Part shown: positions 32,854 to 44,404 of the stretch, in pieces
How positions within the stretch are numbered: position 1 is the stretch's first letter
Layout: the number at the start of each line of letters is the position of its first letter
Assembly (NCBI GenBank): GCA_015179125.1
Contig: WHVA01000447.1
Location: forward strand, 30,547-94,546
Length of the DNA: 64,000 nucleotides
Source: Gautieria morchelliformis
Lineage: Eukaryota; Basidiomycota; Agaricomycetes; Gomphales; Gomphaceae
Direction: 5' to 3'
Made by a program: the position numbers and the translations under genes
The notes under the pieces: generated by a model
What the model saw: only the letters and a program-made list of their open reading frames with translations
The model's database searches: none
Told to the model about the DNA's origin: nothing

Positions 32854-35800
32854 ATGAGGTTGTTCAAGACATGTTTTCTCCTATCCTACGCTCTACGAGA
32901 TGTCCTGTCTGCTTCCTCTAATGCTGGGATATCGGTCAGTGTTGACTTAAGCTCTTACTTCGACAATAATGGTGTATCTGCGTCACCTGGTGGCGCGAAC
33001 TTTGACGGTAACAACGGAAGTTACCCTATTAACCAACTTCCAACTGGAATCCTTCAATATCGCGGCATAAATGTAAGTTTTGCTTTATAACTTTGTCGAG
33101 ATAGCCGATCAACAGGCGTCTGTTTAGTTCACGCTTCCACCATGGGGTTCTTCGTCCCCAAACAATATCGTCGCGCAGGGGCAAAATATCAGTCTGACTA
33201 CCGCACGTTTCCAGTCCTTGCATCTGTTAGGTGCAGGTGATGGGGGGAACATTTATACAAATAACATCTCTGTTACGTACAGTGATGGTACTATTGTTAC
33301 CCAGCCAATCCTCATACCGGGGTGGAAGGACAGCCGTGTAAGTTTTACACACCTAATACGACTGGAATCATTCAATGAATGATGACATACAGGGACTTAT
33401 CGTTTCGTATGTACTAACTATCTCGACTGTGGATCAATTGTCAACCCTCCTCTCAGAAATTACACCTACACTGCTAATGGAATTGACGGAAATACGTCTC
33501 ATATCCATTATTTCCAGATTCCTCTTAACGCGGGAAAAGCTCTGAGCTCGCTAACCCTTCCTACTGGGACAGTTAGTGGAACGCGGTTACACGTTTTTGG
33601 AATTAGCCTATTCAACTCTGCGTCGTTATCCACGCCTTCATCTGGAAATCCTGGACCAGCATTGACATTCCAATACGTGAGATCTCGGAACCAATGGTAC
33701 AACGACAGCGCACTGCCCATTTCGTCCGTAGAAACGACTGCTCTTAGCTTCATGAAGGTCCTGGACGACTCCACAGCAGGGTCTGTCGTGCAGGTTGTGG
33801 AAGTTGGCATCAACAATTTACCTTTTGACTTTGGCTTATCTTCATGGCTTATTGGAGAGCATACAGTTGAAATCTCAAGCCCTCACCTCCAGACCGTTTA
33901 CGCGGGAGCCCTCAACCGCTTGCGTGCTGGAGACCAGGCCCGAGTCAAAGTGGGAGTGGTCAACAAGGAAGGCGCGGCCAGGGGAACAACAACACAAGCC
34001 GTGGCAATTGTGAAAGACGCGACAGGAAAGGTGGTAGCTACTAGTCCAAGTTTCGAGATTATCGCGGGCATACCGGAGTACGACAATTCTCTTGCTAGTC
34101 TGGCGCAGCACGAAGCACCGAAATGGTTCGAGGACGCTAAAGTGAGTGAGAAGTTCATGTGCCGTTGCTTGTGTCCTGTCCAACTCCATAACCTTCACAG
34201 TTCGGGTATATTATTCATCGAGCACTGGGTATGGTCGTTGCTTATAGTTTTTAATAGTATATTCGTCCATTGGGGAGTATACAGTGTAAGTAAAGCCACG
34301 CAGATATTGTGGGGATATTATGTTGACTTTTAGCATCCCTTGCTGTGTTAGATCCCAGCATTTGCACCCTCCGGCCAGGTATGTTCAATTTACTTGCACA
34401 CGAATATCGCTGAGCGACCTGCCGTTTTTTTTTAGCAATATGCAGGTGTGTCGCATTGATGACACTACCGTAAACATATTACTTTACTTCTATGTAGAGT
34501 GGTACTGGTGGCAGTTACATGAAGTACGTACCGTCAGAATATTGAGTGACAGCGAGTCCTTACGACTTTACTAGCCAAATAATACGAATAGTCCAACATG
34601 GGTGCACCACAAAGAAACGTATGGAGAAGACTTCTTGTATGATCAGTTTATTCCCAGTAAAGCCTCTAGTTCTCCATGAAACTGAATGTCACAGCTGATA
34701 TCACAGAAAACAGTGTTTAACCCCACAGCCGCAAATTGGAGTGCGGCCAGCTTCACGGACCTCTTCGCTGAGTCAGGTGCAAAATGTGAGCAACAGAAGT
34801 CTCCGCCCGGGTGATTGTCTCTGATTAGCGTCTCGTCACGAATAGATTTTGTCCTCGTGACTAAACACCATGATGGTATGGCTACCACACCGCCTGCGTA
34901 CCATGCTTAATTGTCGAGCAGGGGTGGCGATGTTTGATGCTGGAAATACGACATATCGCACAACGGTTGCTTTGGGCCCCAAGCGCGACTTCATCAAAGA
35001 GATATTCGAATCAGCGGCTGCACGCCACCCGGACCTCGTGCCTGCTACATATTTCAGCACTCCGGAGTGGTATAACCCTGCGTGGGCGAAGTATGGATTG
35101 AGTTCATGGCCCGGAGGATTGGCACACAATGCGTATAACTGGAGCAAGATCGAGCCGTATACAGGTTATGTCGAAGTCGATGACTACATCCAGGATATAC
35201 AGAAGCCTCAGATGCAGATGCTGATGGATACATATGAAACCAATGTTCTTTGGTGTGACATTGGAGGCACCACCAACGTGACGGAACTCATGGCTGGGTA
35301 GGACCTCCGTGTTGAATGGGGAACGCTTAGAATTAAGACATGTTTCCAGATGGTACAATCGTAAGTTCCTTGAAGGGAAGAATGTTGCGATTGACGACAG
35401 ATGCGCAACCTGGGTTTGTGAGTCAAGTGACTTTTGTTTATAATCGTTCTGACAACGTCTGACAGTCGACTTCTCCACACCCGAATACACAACATACGGC
35501 GTTGTCAAACAAGATAAGTGGGAAAGGTGAGAGCGTAGTCTATTTACTGTGCTACTATATGCTTAGGCCTGCCACAGTAGTTCTGGTCTTGATCCTTTCA
35601 GCTACGGTGGGTCTGGCAATCAAAGGTGGCCAGGCGCCCAGCCCACTCACTCCCGCCACAGGGTATAACGCACAAACACCAGACATAAATTATACAAATA
35701 CCACGGTCGCGATCCGTCGGCTAGTTGACATTGTATCAAAGAATGGCAACTGGCTGTGTGAGTTCTTGAGCCAGTTGAAAGATTTCCTATTTCCAGTAGC

Positions 35801-36199
35801 TGACATGCCTTTGCAGTGGATATCGGTCCCACTGGAAATGGTTCAGTAGTGGAACCTGAGGTTACAACACTCCGAGGGCTTGGTGCATGGTTGGCGAAGG
35901 CAGGGAAGTCCATCTACGCCACTGACTACTGGTTTATCGGGCCCCAAGAATCGAGCAACATCCGGTTTACCACCACTCCCTTGGCCTTCTACATCACGAC
36001 AATATCATCGCCTTCGCCATCGTTCACTGTCAATTCACCTGTCCCCTTACTTGCGCATGATACCATCACCCTCCTGGGCGGAAGTGGGCAAGCACTGAAC
36101 TTCACTATCGAGGGCGAGACAGGTGCAGTAACCATTCACGTACCGGCACCCGAGGCTGAGAAGGTGTCCGACGCGTGGGCATTTGAGGTATTGTATTAA
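32854..36199 (+). CDS. Secreted alpha-L-fucosidase, GH29
   Basis: Releases L-fucose from glycans. MRLFKTCFLLSYALRDVLSA is a signal peptide. A long N-terminal beta-rich domain (YPINQLPTGILQYRGIN, GDGGNIYTNNISVTYSDGT) precedes the GH29 barrel. The barrel begins WFEDAK/FGIFVHWGVYS/IPAFAPSGQ/YAEWYWWQLHE. It continues with YFVLVTKHHDG, VALGPKRDFIKEIFESAAAR and TYFSTPEWYNPAWAKY, and NVLWCDIGG, which holds the nucleophile Asp. LDIGPTGNGSVV and a C-terminal beta-sandwich (LAHDTITLLGGSGQALNFTI) follow, with the stop at 36,199. Very small exons (5, 28, 27, 10 and 26 nt) encode the HWGVYS region. All checked junctions are in phase. GlcNAc- and fucose-releasing enzymes three genes apart may act on the same glycans. 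Confidence 0.9.
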
Positions 36200-36889
36200 T
36201 TGGTGTGGACAAGCGATGTAACTAAGGAACTGTACTTGTACTTGTGACACTGAAATTCCAAACTCCGAAAGGCATAAATACCCTAGCTTGTTAAGTACTT
36301 CGCTTCTGCTTCTGGTAAGAGCGGTACTCGCCTCTGCTTCTGGTAAGAGCAGTACTCGCCTCGTGCTCGTGCCGGCGAAGTCCTCGAGCCTCGAGGCGTG
36401 CAGTTGGTGAAGGCAATTTCACATTTTCTATCAGCAATCGTTTCCTCTCATCCTCACTCTTTGCTTGCTCTTTACTTTCTCTCAGACCTCCCTCATTCGT
36501 TTCTGCAGGTAGTGTTCTCCGGGCTTGCAGACCTGCAGACTGCAGGTCTGCAGGCTTTGTTTATATCGTCTCCCTTTGGAGACGATCTGTTCTACACGAG
36601 TGCGCCTGCGTAATTGTGTGACCTCGAGGCTATAGCCAACCTTAAGCATTTTATAGATAGATTGTGACGAGAGGCTCCGTCGAGCAGCAGCGTCAGCCAA
36701 TTGGTGCTACGCTCCCGTTTGTATTCGAGGCCGCGGATGCGCGTGATCGTGAGTGAGGGTCTTAGCGGGAGTTCTCCGGAGTCCCCTCAAGCCCGAGCTC
36801 CAACCTCTGCAAGAGGAAAGTTAGAGGAGGCTTTGTGAAGGTTCCAAATCCTTGTAATGCACTGCTTCCATAGCAAGTGTGAGGTCCTC
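36200..36889. other. 3' flank of fucosidase and start of the transposon nest
   Basis: Contains a two-copy direct repeat of about 30 bp (CTGCTTCTGGTAAGAGC, near 36,305-36,360) and the two hairpins listed below. No gene was seen. Confidence 0.4.
36527..36586. repeat. Two adjacent perfect hairpins
   Basis: GCAGACCTGCAG-A-CTGCAGGTCTGC (36,527-36,551) is a perfect palindrome. It is followed 13 bp later by ATCGTCTCC-CTTT-GGAGACGAT (36,565-36,586). Confidence 0.85.
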
Positions 36890-37270
36890 TGGGACTCCTC
36901 ATCATTGAATCACACGTGGTTGTTGACAGCCGTGAGTGGAGGTGTTTAGTATCATGTGTCAGTGAATCATGGATGTGGGAACACAGTGAATGCCTGAATT
37001 CCTTGTGTGATGAAGGATGTCATTTGGCAAAGGGGGCTGAACATGTGGAGGTGTGTAAGGTGTAGGGTAATCTAAGTAAAGGACCCTGGTCTGCAGTCAA
37101 AGTGAATGGCTTGCACAGCTCGATGAGATAGCATGTGACGCTTAGCGGAAGGGTTGTTTGAGTTTGAATGATCCCTTTGTCAGTGAAGGCTCTCCTTTGG
37201 AGGCCTTTGCCAACAGCACTGGATGGCCCTGAAGGGCAAAGTGTGCACTAGCAGGTTGTGATCCATTAGG
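36890..37270 (-). repeat. Relic LTR related to family D
   Basis: Shares ordered blocks with 44,990-45,330: ACACAGTGAATGCCTGAA, AATCTAAGTAAAGGACCCTG, AAAGTGAATGGCTTGCACAG. In reverse orientation it also resembles the LTR at 48,719-49,741. Heavily decayed and CpG-poor. Ends are uncertain. Confidence 0.55.
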
Positions 37271-37280
37271 TGCAAGTCAC

Positions 37281-37619
37281 TGTTTGTTTACCATAACCCA
37301 CAGCAACAAATAGTGAAAAAAGAGCAAATCTGGTAATAATTTGAAACTATGGCAAGTGGTGAAGAATCCTTCCTTTTTGTTTACAATTTAAAGCATGAAG
37401 AAAATCTGAATACACCATTTAGAAGAAATAAATTGTGACAAAGTAAATCATATTCACTGCATAAAATGCAAGAAATATTTATTTGTCTTTATTCAGATTT
37501 TCTTGATGTCTTACATAAATTGTCAAAAGGAAGGATTCTTCACCATTTGCCATTGTTTCAAATTATTACCAGATTTGCTCTTTTTCACTATTTGTTGATG
37601 TGTGTTATGGTCAACAAAG
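37281..37619. mobile_element. Non-autonomous element with about 125-bp terminal inverted repeats
   Basis: The left arm (about 37,281-37,411) includes CCATAACCCACAGCAACAAA, GAGCAAATCTGGTAATAATT and AGAAAATCTGAAT. It is the near-exact reverse complement of the right arm (about 37,490-37,619). About 80 bp separate the arms and no ORF is present. This is a foldback or MITE structure. The exact ends and target duplication were not resolved. Confidence 0.8.
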
Positions 37620-38013
37620 TTGTACAAACATGCGCGAGCCCATATCATGATGCACACACTCTGCACCATCTAGATGGGCCATGAGAAATGGGCAGAGAAG
37701 CTTGACCCCTCCCGCCGGAGCCTCCCCTGCCGACAAGGGCATTGGATCCGAAGCTACCGCAGCCACTGTCACCACGGTGCATGCAAGCCAGGATGTGGAC
37801 GGGAGCCTCGACACCTGACCAGCAGCTGCACCCAGACCTGTTGGACAGGGAAAGGCTGCGCGTGACGTGGCCCAGTGGCAGCTGTAGTGCACATGGAGGT
37901 GTACGTGCTTGGGGGAGCGGACATACCAAATGGCTTCTCCGTTGAGCTCTCGTCTGCCAACGACCCCTCAGAGCTCCGGGAGCCCCACAACCAGGTGGCC
38001 CCAAGGCCAACGT
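37620..38013. other. Unassigned stretch left of element g1
   Basis: About 390 bp with no recognisable gene. It ends in the AACGT target site of the gypsy insertion. Confidence 0.4.
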
Positions 38014-38624
38014 TGTCAGGGGACACCCCTGTTTTCCATTTCCAGTTCCGACACCACACCCAGTTCCGACACCACACCCAGTTCCGACACCACACCCAGT
38101 TCCGACACCACACCCAGTTCCGACACCACACCCAGTTCCGACACCACACCCAGTTCCGACTCCATTTCCGACACCACACCCAGTTCCGACTCCATTTCCG
38201 ACTCCGCTTCCGGTTCCGATTCCATCTCCGCCTCCGCTTTCAGAAATGATTCCGCTTCTGGGAGAACTTCCACCAGTTCCGTTCGCCTCGCCAGTTCCAT
38301 TCCAATTTCCGACTTCCACTCTCGGAACAGTGTCGGAAATCAAGCAACTCGCGTAATAGGTGGCATCAAGGGTCGATCAAGGGTCAGGGTGGTCAGGGAG
38401 ATGCAGGGTTGATGGCGGGTGCCAAGTGTTGTCCCTGGCTGCGCAGCGTAGTATAATACGGGCTCGCTGACATTGGGGGTCCTTAGACTTTTCTCTTTGG
38501 ATTTCCCCTTGTCAGGTGAGAATCCCCTCTCTTATATACTCTGTTCATTTATACATACTTTGGATTTCCCCTTGTCAGTTGTGTGGTAGTGTGATCTCCA
38601 CAACCGGCCAGGGTTGCCCTTACA
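38014..38624 (+). repeat. g1 5' LTR (611 bp)
   Basis: Starts TGTCAGGGGACACC and ends GGGTTGCCCTTACA. TATAATA at 38,452-38,458 lies about 30 bp before the probable transcript start. It contains seven copies of GACACCACACCCAG (six of them in an uninterrupted 18-bp tandem array) against one in the 3' LTR, which accounts for 120 of the 121 extra bases. Confidence 0.95.
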
Positions 38625-38626
38625 GC

Positions 38627-38636
38627 AGAAAAGTCT
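38627..38636 (+). promoter_or_regulatory. Probable self-priming primer-binding site of g1
   Basis: AGAAAAGTCT, two bases after the 5' LTR, is the exact reverse complement of AGACTTTTCT at 38,485-38,494 in the LTR. That segment lies where the transcript should start (27 bp after the TATA box ends). This arrangement matches Tf1-type self-priming and no tRNA 3' end complement (TGG...) is present. The same PBS occurs in a relic at about 47,580-47,592 on the reverse strand. Confidence 0.65.
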
Positions 38637-38810
38637 CTCCCCTAGAGGACCGGCAGTCGTACTGCGCGTTGCATTTGCCATAGGTGCGTTCGGAATCGGA
38701 GACAGCGACTCGGAGATCGCGACCTCTTCCGCACACACAGCGTACGACAGCCCCTCTTCTTACGTCAAGCTCCCAACCCCGGAAATCCCGTCCCATATTT
38801 CTCCTTCCGA

Positions 38811-39986
38811 CATGGATCCAGACGATCGTCTTCGGAATATGGAGGAGGAACTGATGCGGAACCGGATGAAGACCGACCGATTGAAACAGCCTTACAAGCG
38901 ATTTTGGCTAAGTTAGATATTCCACAAAGTGGTGGAAATGAAATGCTGGATGATCCGGATTTCGGAAAAGCGGGAGTAGCGGAAGAGAGGGTCTCTGTGA
39001 AGTTAGCAAAGGTCAAACCCGCAACTCCGGTGGACTTTGATGGAGATCAGGAGAAGGGATGCGCATTCTTCAACACATGCAGCATCTACTTCGCAATTGT
39101 CGGAGACCTCTTTCCGAACGACCAGGCTCGGATTCACTGGGCATTGTCCTTTTTCAAGTCGGACCGCGCAGCCCGTTTTGCAAACAAGGTGATCAGACAT
39201 GAAGCAAAGGGCAAGGGGAACTACTTCCGGAACTGGGACACCTTCGAGAAAACATTTTCCGACCAGTTCTGCCCGAAAAATGAGCAGCTCACAGCCCTTA
39301 CGAAGCTCAAGGGGACCAGCTGGTACCAGGCCAAGGATCCGGTCGATGACTACATCGATCGCTTCCAGGAGCTCATCGACCTTGCGGAGTATGACGACGA
39401 CAAGACGATCGTCATCAAATTCCGACGAGGACTTGATCCGACACTCCAGAACCAAGTTGCGCTGCTTGGGGATGGAGCTCCGGATTTCGATGACCCGGAA
39501 GGGTGGTACCAAGCTGCGCAGAGGGTGTCCCGGAACAGGGAAGCAAATGAGGCCTTCGTGGAGACGAGCCGGAACATGACACACAGTTCCACTCGTCCTA
39601 CTCCACCTGTGCCAAAACCCGGAAGCGCATTCATTCCCACGCGGAAAATATTTCTGACACTTGCTCCGCCTGCTCCTATTAGGAACCATAGCCCTCCTCC
39701 CTCGAAGAGTGGCCCTGCCCCGATGGATGTTGACCGCATGCGTGGAAAAGGCCACGGAACTATCACCTGCTTCCGATGTCGACAACCAGGCCACTATGCT
39801 CGCGAGTGCCCACAAGCCTTTGATATCCGGCTTATGACCACAGAGGAGAAACTTGAGCTCCTTCCAGAGTTCCTCGCACTCGCAGACATAAGCGGAGTGC
39901 CCACTGCGGAAGGAATTTCCGAAAATGTGGAACATGGTGCATCGGAAGTGGAAGATGCGTCGGATTTTGTGACGCGCAGCGGGTGA
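38811..39986 (+). pseudogene. g1 gag (capsid and zinc knuckle), one early frameshift
   Basis: MDPDDRLRNMEEELMRN opens a short frame. A frameshift near 38,880 leads to the main frame from 38,904 (PATPVDFDGDQEKGCAFFNT, then the RRGLDPTLQNQ capsid region). A CCHC knuckle CFRCRQPGHYARECP lies near 39,770. The main frame to 39,986 is intact and overlaps the pol frame by a few bases. Confidence 0.85.
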
Positions 39987-42900
39987 GATGTATGCCCCTG
40001 CTGCCTGTACATAACTGGTTTGCCTGTCTTGAAGTAGAGAATGAAAAGCCCCCACTCCCCTCACTTCGTAGAGACCCACCGGATAGAGTCACACAAAAAC
40101 CAAATCCGACACCCCGTCCATCCCGCATCCGCCCTTGGGAGAAATGCCTTCCGAAGCGCTATGTTGTCGCTGCCACCCCTGGCCCCAAGTCACTAGTCAT
40201 TAAGGTGGAGATCCAGATGACAGATACGGCAGAAGTCAAATCTGGACCCGCCCTTGTCGATTGGGGGGCCACTGGTCAGTTTATAGACCGGGACTATGTG
40301 GAACGGAACCGACTGACCACGTGGAAGTTGCAACGTGCAATCCCGGTGTTCAATGTGGATGGAAGCCCCAATGAGGCAGGGTCCATCACGGAGATAGTAG
40401 ACACAATTCTCCGCTACGATGGGCACTCAGAACGCACTTCCTTTGCAGTCACCAGCCTGGGGAAGCAAGACATCATCCTTGGGTTCACCTGGCTTCAGGA
40501 GCACAACCCGGAGATCAATTGGCAGACTCGGAAGGTACTGATGAGTCGATGTCCAGCCAAGTGTCACATGTGCCGGTCGGAAGTGCGGAAGGAACGCCAG
40601 GAGCAGCGGAAGACCGAACAGCTCATACAGACATGTCGTTCTGGCCCCCATCCACTGCTTGCAGAAGAAGACTCGGAAGCGGAATTTGAACTGGATCCCA
40701 CTCCCAATTCTGATTCCGATTCTGACTCCGACATCATCCGACTCGGCCCGGAAGACACTCTGGCGGAAGGGGAGCACTTGCTGTACGTAAACCTTCCGCC
40801 GGAAGCGGAACACATCCGCGCCACCGGAAATATTTCGCAACGCCTTGCTGAAGCCTCCAAGAAGCATGATAGAGCGGAGGTGGAAATTCCGGAGTACCTG
40901 CGGGAGTTCGAGGACGTCTTTTCCAAGGAGTCGTTTGATGCCCTGCCTCCACGGAAGCTGTGGGACCATGCCATCGAGTTGGAGCCTGGGTCAAAGCCCA
41001 CCAACTGCAAAGTCTACCCGCTGTCACCCAAGGAGCAGGTAGAGCTCGATGCATTCCTTGCGGAAAACCTCCGTACAGGGAGGATCTGCCCCTCCAAGTC
41101 ACCCATGGCATCTCCGGTGTTCTTCATCAAGAAGAAGGACGGCTCGCTCAGACTTGTGCAGGATTACCGGGCCTTGAATGCGATCACGATCAAGAACCGG
41201 TACCCAATTCCACTCATTTCCGAACTAATCACACAACTCCGCGGGGCAAGGTACTTCACTAAGCTGGATGTCCGCTGGGGCTTCAATAATGTTCGGATCC
41301 GGGAGGGAGACGAGTGGAAGGCCGCATTCCGCACCAACCGAGGACTCTTTGAGCCACAGGTCATGTTCTTCGGCCTCACCAACAGTCCCGCCACTTTCCA
41401 GATGATGATGAATGACATTTTCCGTGACATGATAGCAGAAGGGGTTGTCTGTGTCTACCTCGATGACATCCTCATCTTCACAAAAACAATGTCGGAACAT
41501 CGGGAAGTCGTGTGGAGAGTGCTGGAACGGCTCCGGGAATACAACCTGTGTCTCAAGCCGGAAAGTGCGAATTTGAGCGGATGCGGATAGAGTATCTTGG
41601 GGTGATTGTGTCGGAAGGAAAGGTGGAAATGGACCCAGTCAAAGTTTCCGGTGTATCGGATTGGCCTGTGCTGCGGAACAAGAAGAGGTCCAGTCCTTCA
41701 TTGGGTTTGTCAATTTCTACCGGCGGTTCATCAAGGACTTCTCCTGCCACGCCGTGCCCTCTTCAACCTCACCAAGGAGGAGGTTGGATGGCAGTGGGAG
41801 AGCCGGAACAGGCCTCCTTTGACAAACTCAAAGAGCTGATCACTTCTGCCCCGGTCCTGATCTTTCCCGACGACTCTCGCCCTTACCGAGTCGAGGCGGA
41901 TTCTTCCGACACAGCTACCGGAGCGGTCTTGTCACAACAGTCACCGGAAGATGGTGGGGGGTGGCATCCGATTGCCTTCTTCTCTAAAAGCCTTAGTCCG
42001 GTCGAGCGGAACTATGAGATCCATGACAAGGAGATGCTGGCAATCATCCGAGCGCTGGAGGAGTGGCGACACTTCCTCGAGGGTGCTCTATGCCCATTTG
42101 AGATCTGGACAGACCACAAGAACCTCGAGTATTTCCGCACGTCTAAGAAGTTGAACGACGACAAGCACGGTGGTCCCTACACCTGTCCCGGTTCGACTTC
42201 ATGCTCCACCACCGGCCCGGCCGCACCATGGGCAAGCCCGATGCCCTATCCCGCCGTGCGGATCATGGAAGCGAAGTGGGGACAACGCGGATATGACACT
42301 GCTCCACCCAAGTCTCTTTGCAATCCGTGCCCTAGAAGGAGTGACTGCAGTTGGGGTGGAAGCGGAAATGCTCCGGGATATCCGGAGGCAGTACCGGAAT
42401 GGAGAGAAGGAGGAGTCAGTGGTGAAGGCAGTGGAGGAACTTCGGAAAGGGCACTCACGGTCTGTACGGGCAGCGGAATGGTCGGAACGTGATGGACTGC
42501 TCCACTTCAGAGGCAAGGTCTATGTTCCAGGTGGGGCGGACCTCCGCCGCCACATCGTGTCCCAGCACCATGACACACGGGTCGCTGGGCATGCTGGCAG
42601 GTGGAAGACGCTGGAGTTAGTGGCTCGGAATTACTGGTGGCCCCAATGTCCCGCTACATTGGACAGTATGTGAAGACATGTGACCTTTGTCTCCGAACCA
42701 AAGCACAACGACATCCGCCCGTCGGAGAACTTGTTCCGCTCCCGATTCCCGAATCCCGCTGGGACACCATCAGTGTCGACTTCATCGTTGAACTCCCAGA
42801 GTCTCATGGCTACGACGCGATCATGAACGTCGTGGATTCGGTAAGCAAGGTGTCCCACTTCATTCCGACGCACACGAAGATCACAGCCCTCGGACGGCCC

Positions 42901-43830
42901 GCCTGTTCCTTGCACATGTCTGGAAGTTGCATGGGCTCCCGAAACAAGTTGTTTCTGACCGAGGTCCGCAGTTTGTCGCGGAACTGACTCGGGAGCTCTA
43001 CCGCCTGCTCGGCATAAAGCTGGCTACCACCACAGCATACCATCCGCAGGGTGACGACAGACGGAACGGGTCAATCAGGAGTTGGAGCAATATCTCCGCC
43101 TCTTTGTCAATGAGAGGCAGGATGACTGGGATGAGTTACTTCCACTGGCGGAATTCCAATACAATAACCATGTACATTCCGCCACACAACAGACTCCCTT
43201 CATGCTTGACTCCGGATGACACCTGCGGATGGGCTTCGAGCCACGCCAGGCTGACTCCCGACTCGAGATGGTCAATGAGTTCCGGGACCGCATGGACTCC
43301 ACCCTTTCGGAAGCCAAGTTGGCCCTTGTGAAGGCCAAGGATGACATGGCAAGGTACTACAACCAACGCCGGGTTCCTGCCCCAGAGTACCAAGTTGGAG
43401 ACAAGGTGTACCTAGATGCAAGTGACATCCGCACCACACACCCTTTGCAGAAGCTTGCCCACCGCTACCTTGGGCCCTTCACAGTGACTCGGAGGGTTGG
43501 ATGGAATGCATACCGCCTCCGACTTCCGATGTCCATGTCCCGCCTCCACCCCGTCTTCAACATGGTGAAGTTACTCCCTATGCTTGAGGACCCAATTCCA
43601 GGTCGGAAGGCTCGTCCGCCACCTCCGCCAGAAATCGTGGATGGGGAAGAGCACTATGTGGTGGAACGGATCCTGGACAGCCGGTTTGTGCGAGGACGAC
43701 TCCAATTCCTCATGAAATGGGAAGGGTATGGGTACGAGGAGAATTCGTGGGTCCTGGAGCCAGATGTTTCCGCTCCAGACAAACTCCGTGAGTTCTATAG
43801 GACACACCCCGGTGCCCCTCGCCGAATCCG
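39983..43830 (+). pseudogene. g1 pol: protease, RT, RNase H, integrase, chromodomain; frameshifted
   Basis: The protease has DWGATGQF where DSGATG is usual. RT is complete with FIKKKDGSLRLVQDYRALNA, TKLDVRWGFNNVRI and the YLDD active site. Frame changes follow near 41,571, 41,683 and 42,160 and again in the integrase. RNase H (VLIFPDDSRPYRVEADSSDT) and the integrase HHCC region (HHDTRVAGHAGRW, CDLCLRTKAQR) are recognisable. The chromodomain is VERILDSRFVRG with FLMKWEGYGYEENSW near 43.66-43.76 kb. The chromodomain tail runs toward the LTR. The number of indels means no full polyprotein can be made. Confidence 0.9.
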
Positions 43831-43895
43831 CTCACTGGCATTTCAATCCCTCGTGTCCCGTGCTTCGAGGACGCAGCACGCTAGAGGGGGGGTGA

Positions 43896-44385
43896 TGTCA
43901 GGGGACACCCTGTTTTCCATTTCCAGCTCCGACACCACACCCAGTTCCGACTCCATTTCCGACTCGGCTTCCCGTTCCGATTCCATCTCCGCCTCCGCTT
44001 TCAGAAATGATTCCGCTTCTGGGAGAACTTCCACCAGTTCCGTTCGCCTCGCCAGTTCCACTCCAATTTCCGACTTCCACTCTCGGAACAGTGTTGGAAA
44101 TCAAGCGACTCGCGTAATAGGTGGCATCAAGGGTCGATCAGGGGTCAGGGTGGTCAGGGAGATGCAGGGTTGATGGCGGGTGCCAAGTGTTGTCCCTGGC
44201 TGCGCAGCGTAGTATAATACGGGCTCGCTGACATTGGGGGTCCTTAGACTTTTCTCTTTGGATTTCCCCTTGTCAGGTGAGAATCCCCTCTCTTGTATAC
44301 TCTGTTCATTTATACATACTTTGGATTTCCCCTTGTCAGTTGTGTGGTAGTGTGATCTCCACAACCGGCCAGGGTTGCCCTTACA
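43896..44385 (+). repeat. g1 3' LTR (490 bp)
   Basis: Same ends as the 5' LTR. It is preceded directly by the polypurine tract CTAGAGGGGGGGTGA (43,881-43,895). Confidence 0.95.
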
Positions 44386-44404
44386 AACGTGCAGCGAGAG
44401 AGAC

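Larger units (their letters stand above)
38014..44385 (+). mobile_element. Ty3/gypsy chromovirus g1, full length with TSD, defective
   Basis: Flanked by a perfect AACGT duplication (38,009-38,013 and 44,386-44,390). It carries two LTRs, a priming site, gag, protease, RT/RNase H, integrase, chromodomain and a polypurine tract in that order. The LTRs are nearly identical outside a tandem-repeat difference, indicating recent insertion, yet several single-base indels break pol. CpG content is normal compared with older elements nearby. Confidence 0.95.

Noticed and set aside
37769-38412. Repetitive HTQFRH and SDTTPS proteins in several frames
   Set aside because: They arise from the 18-bp minisatellite in the g1 5' LTR and have no start, neighbour or domain support.
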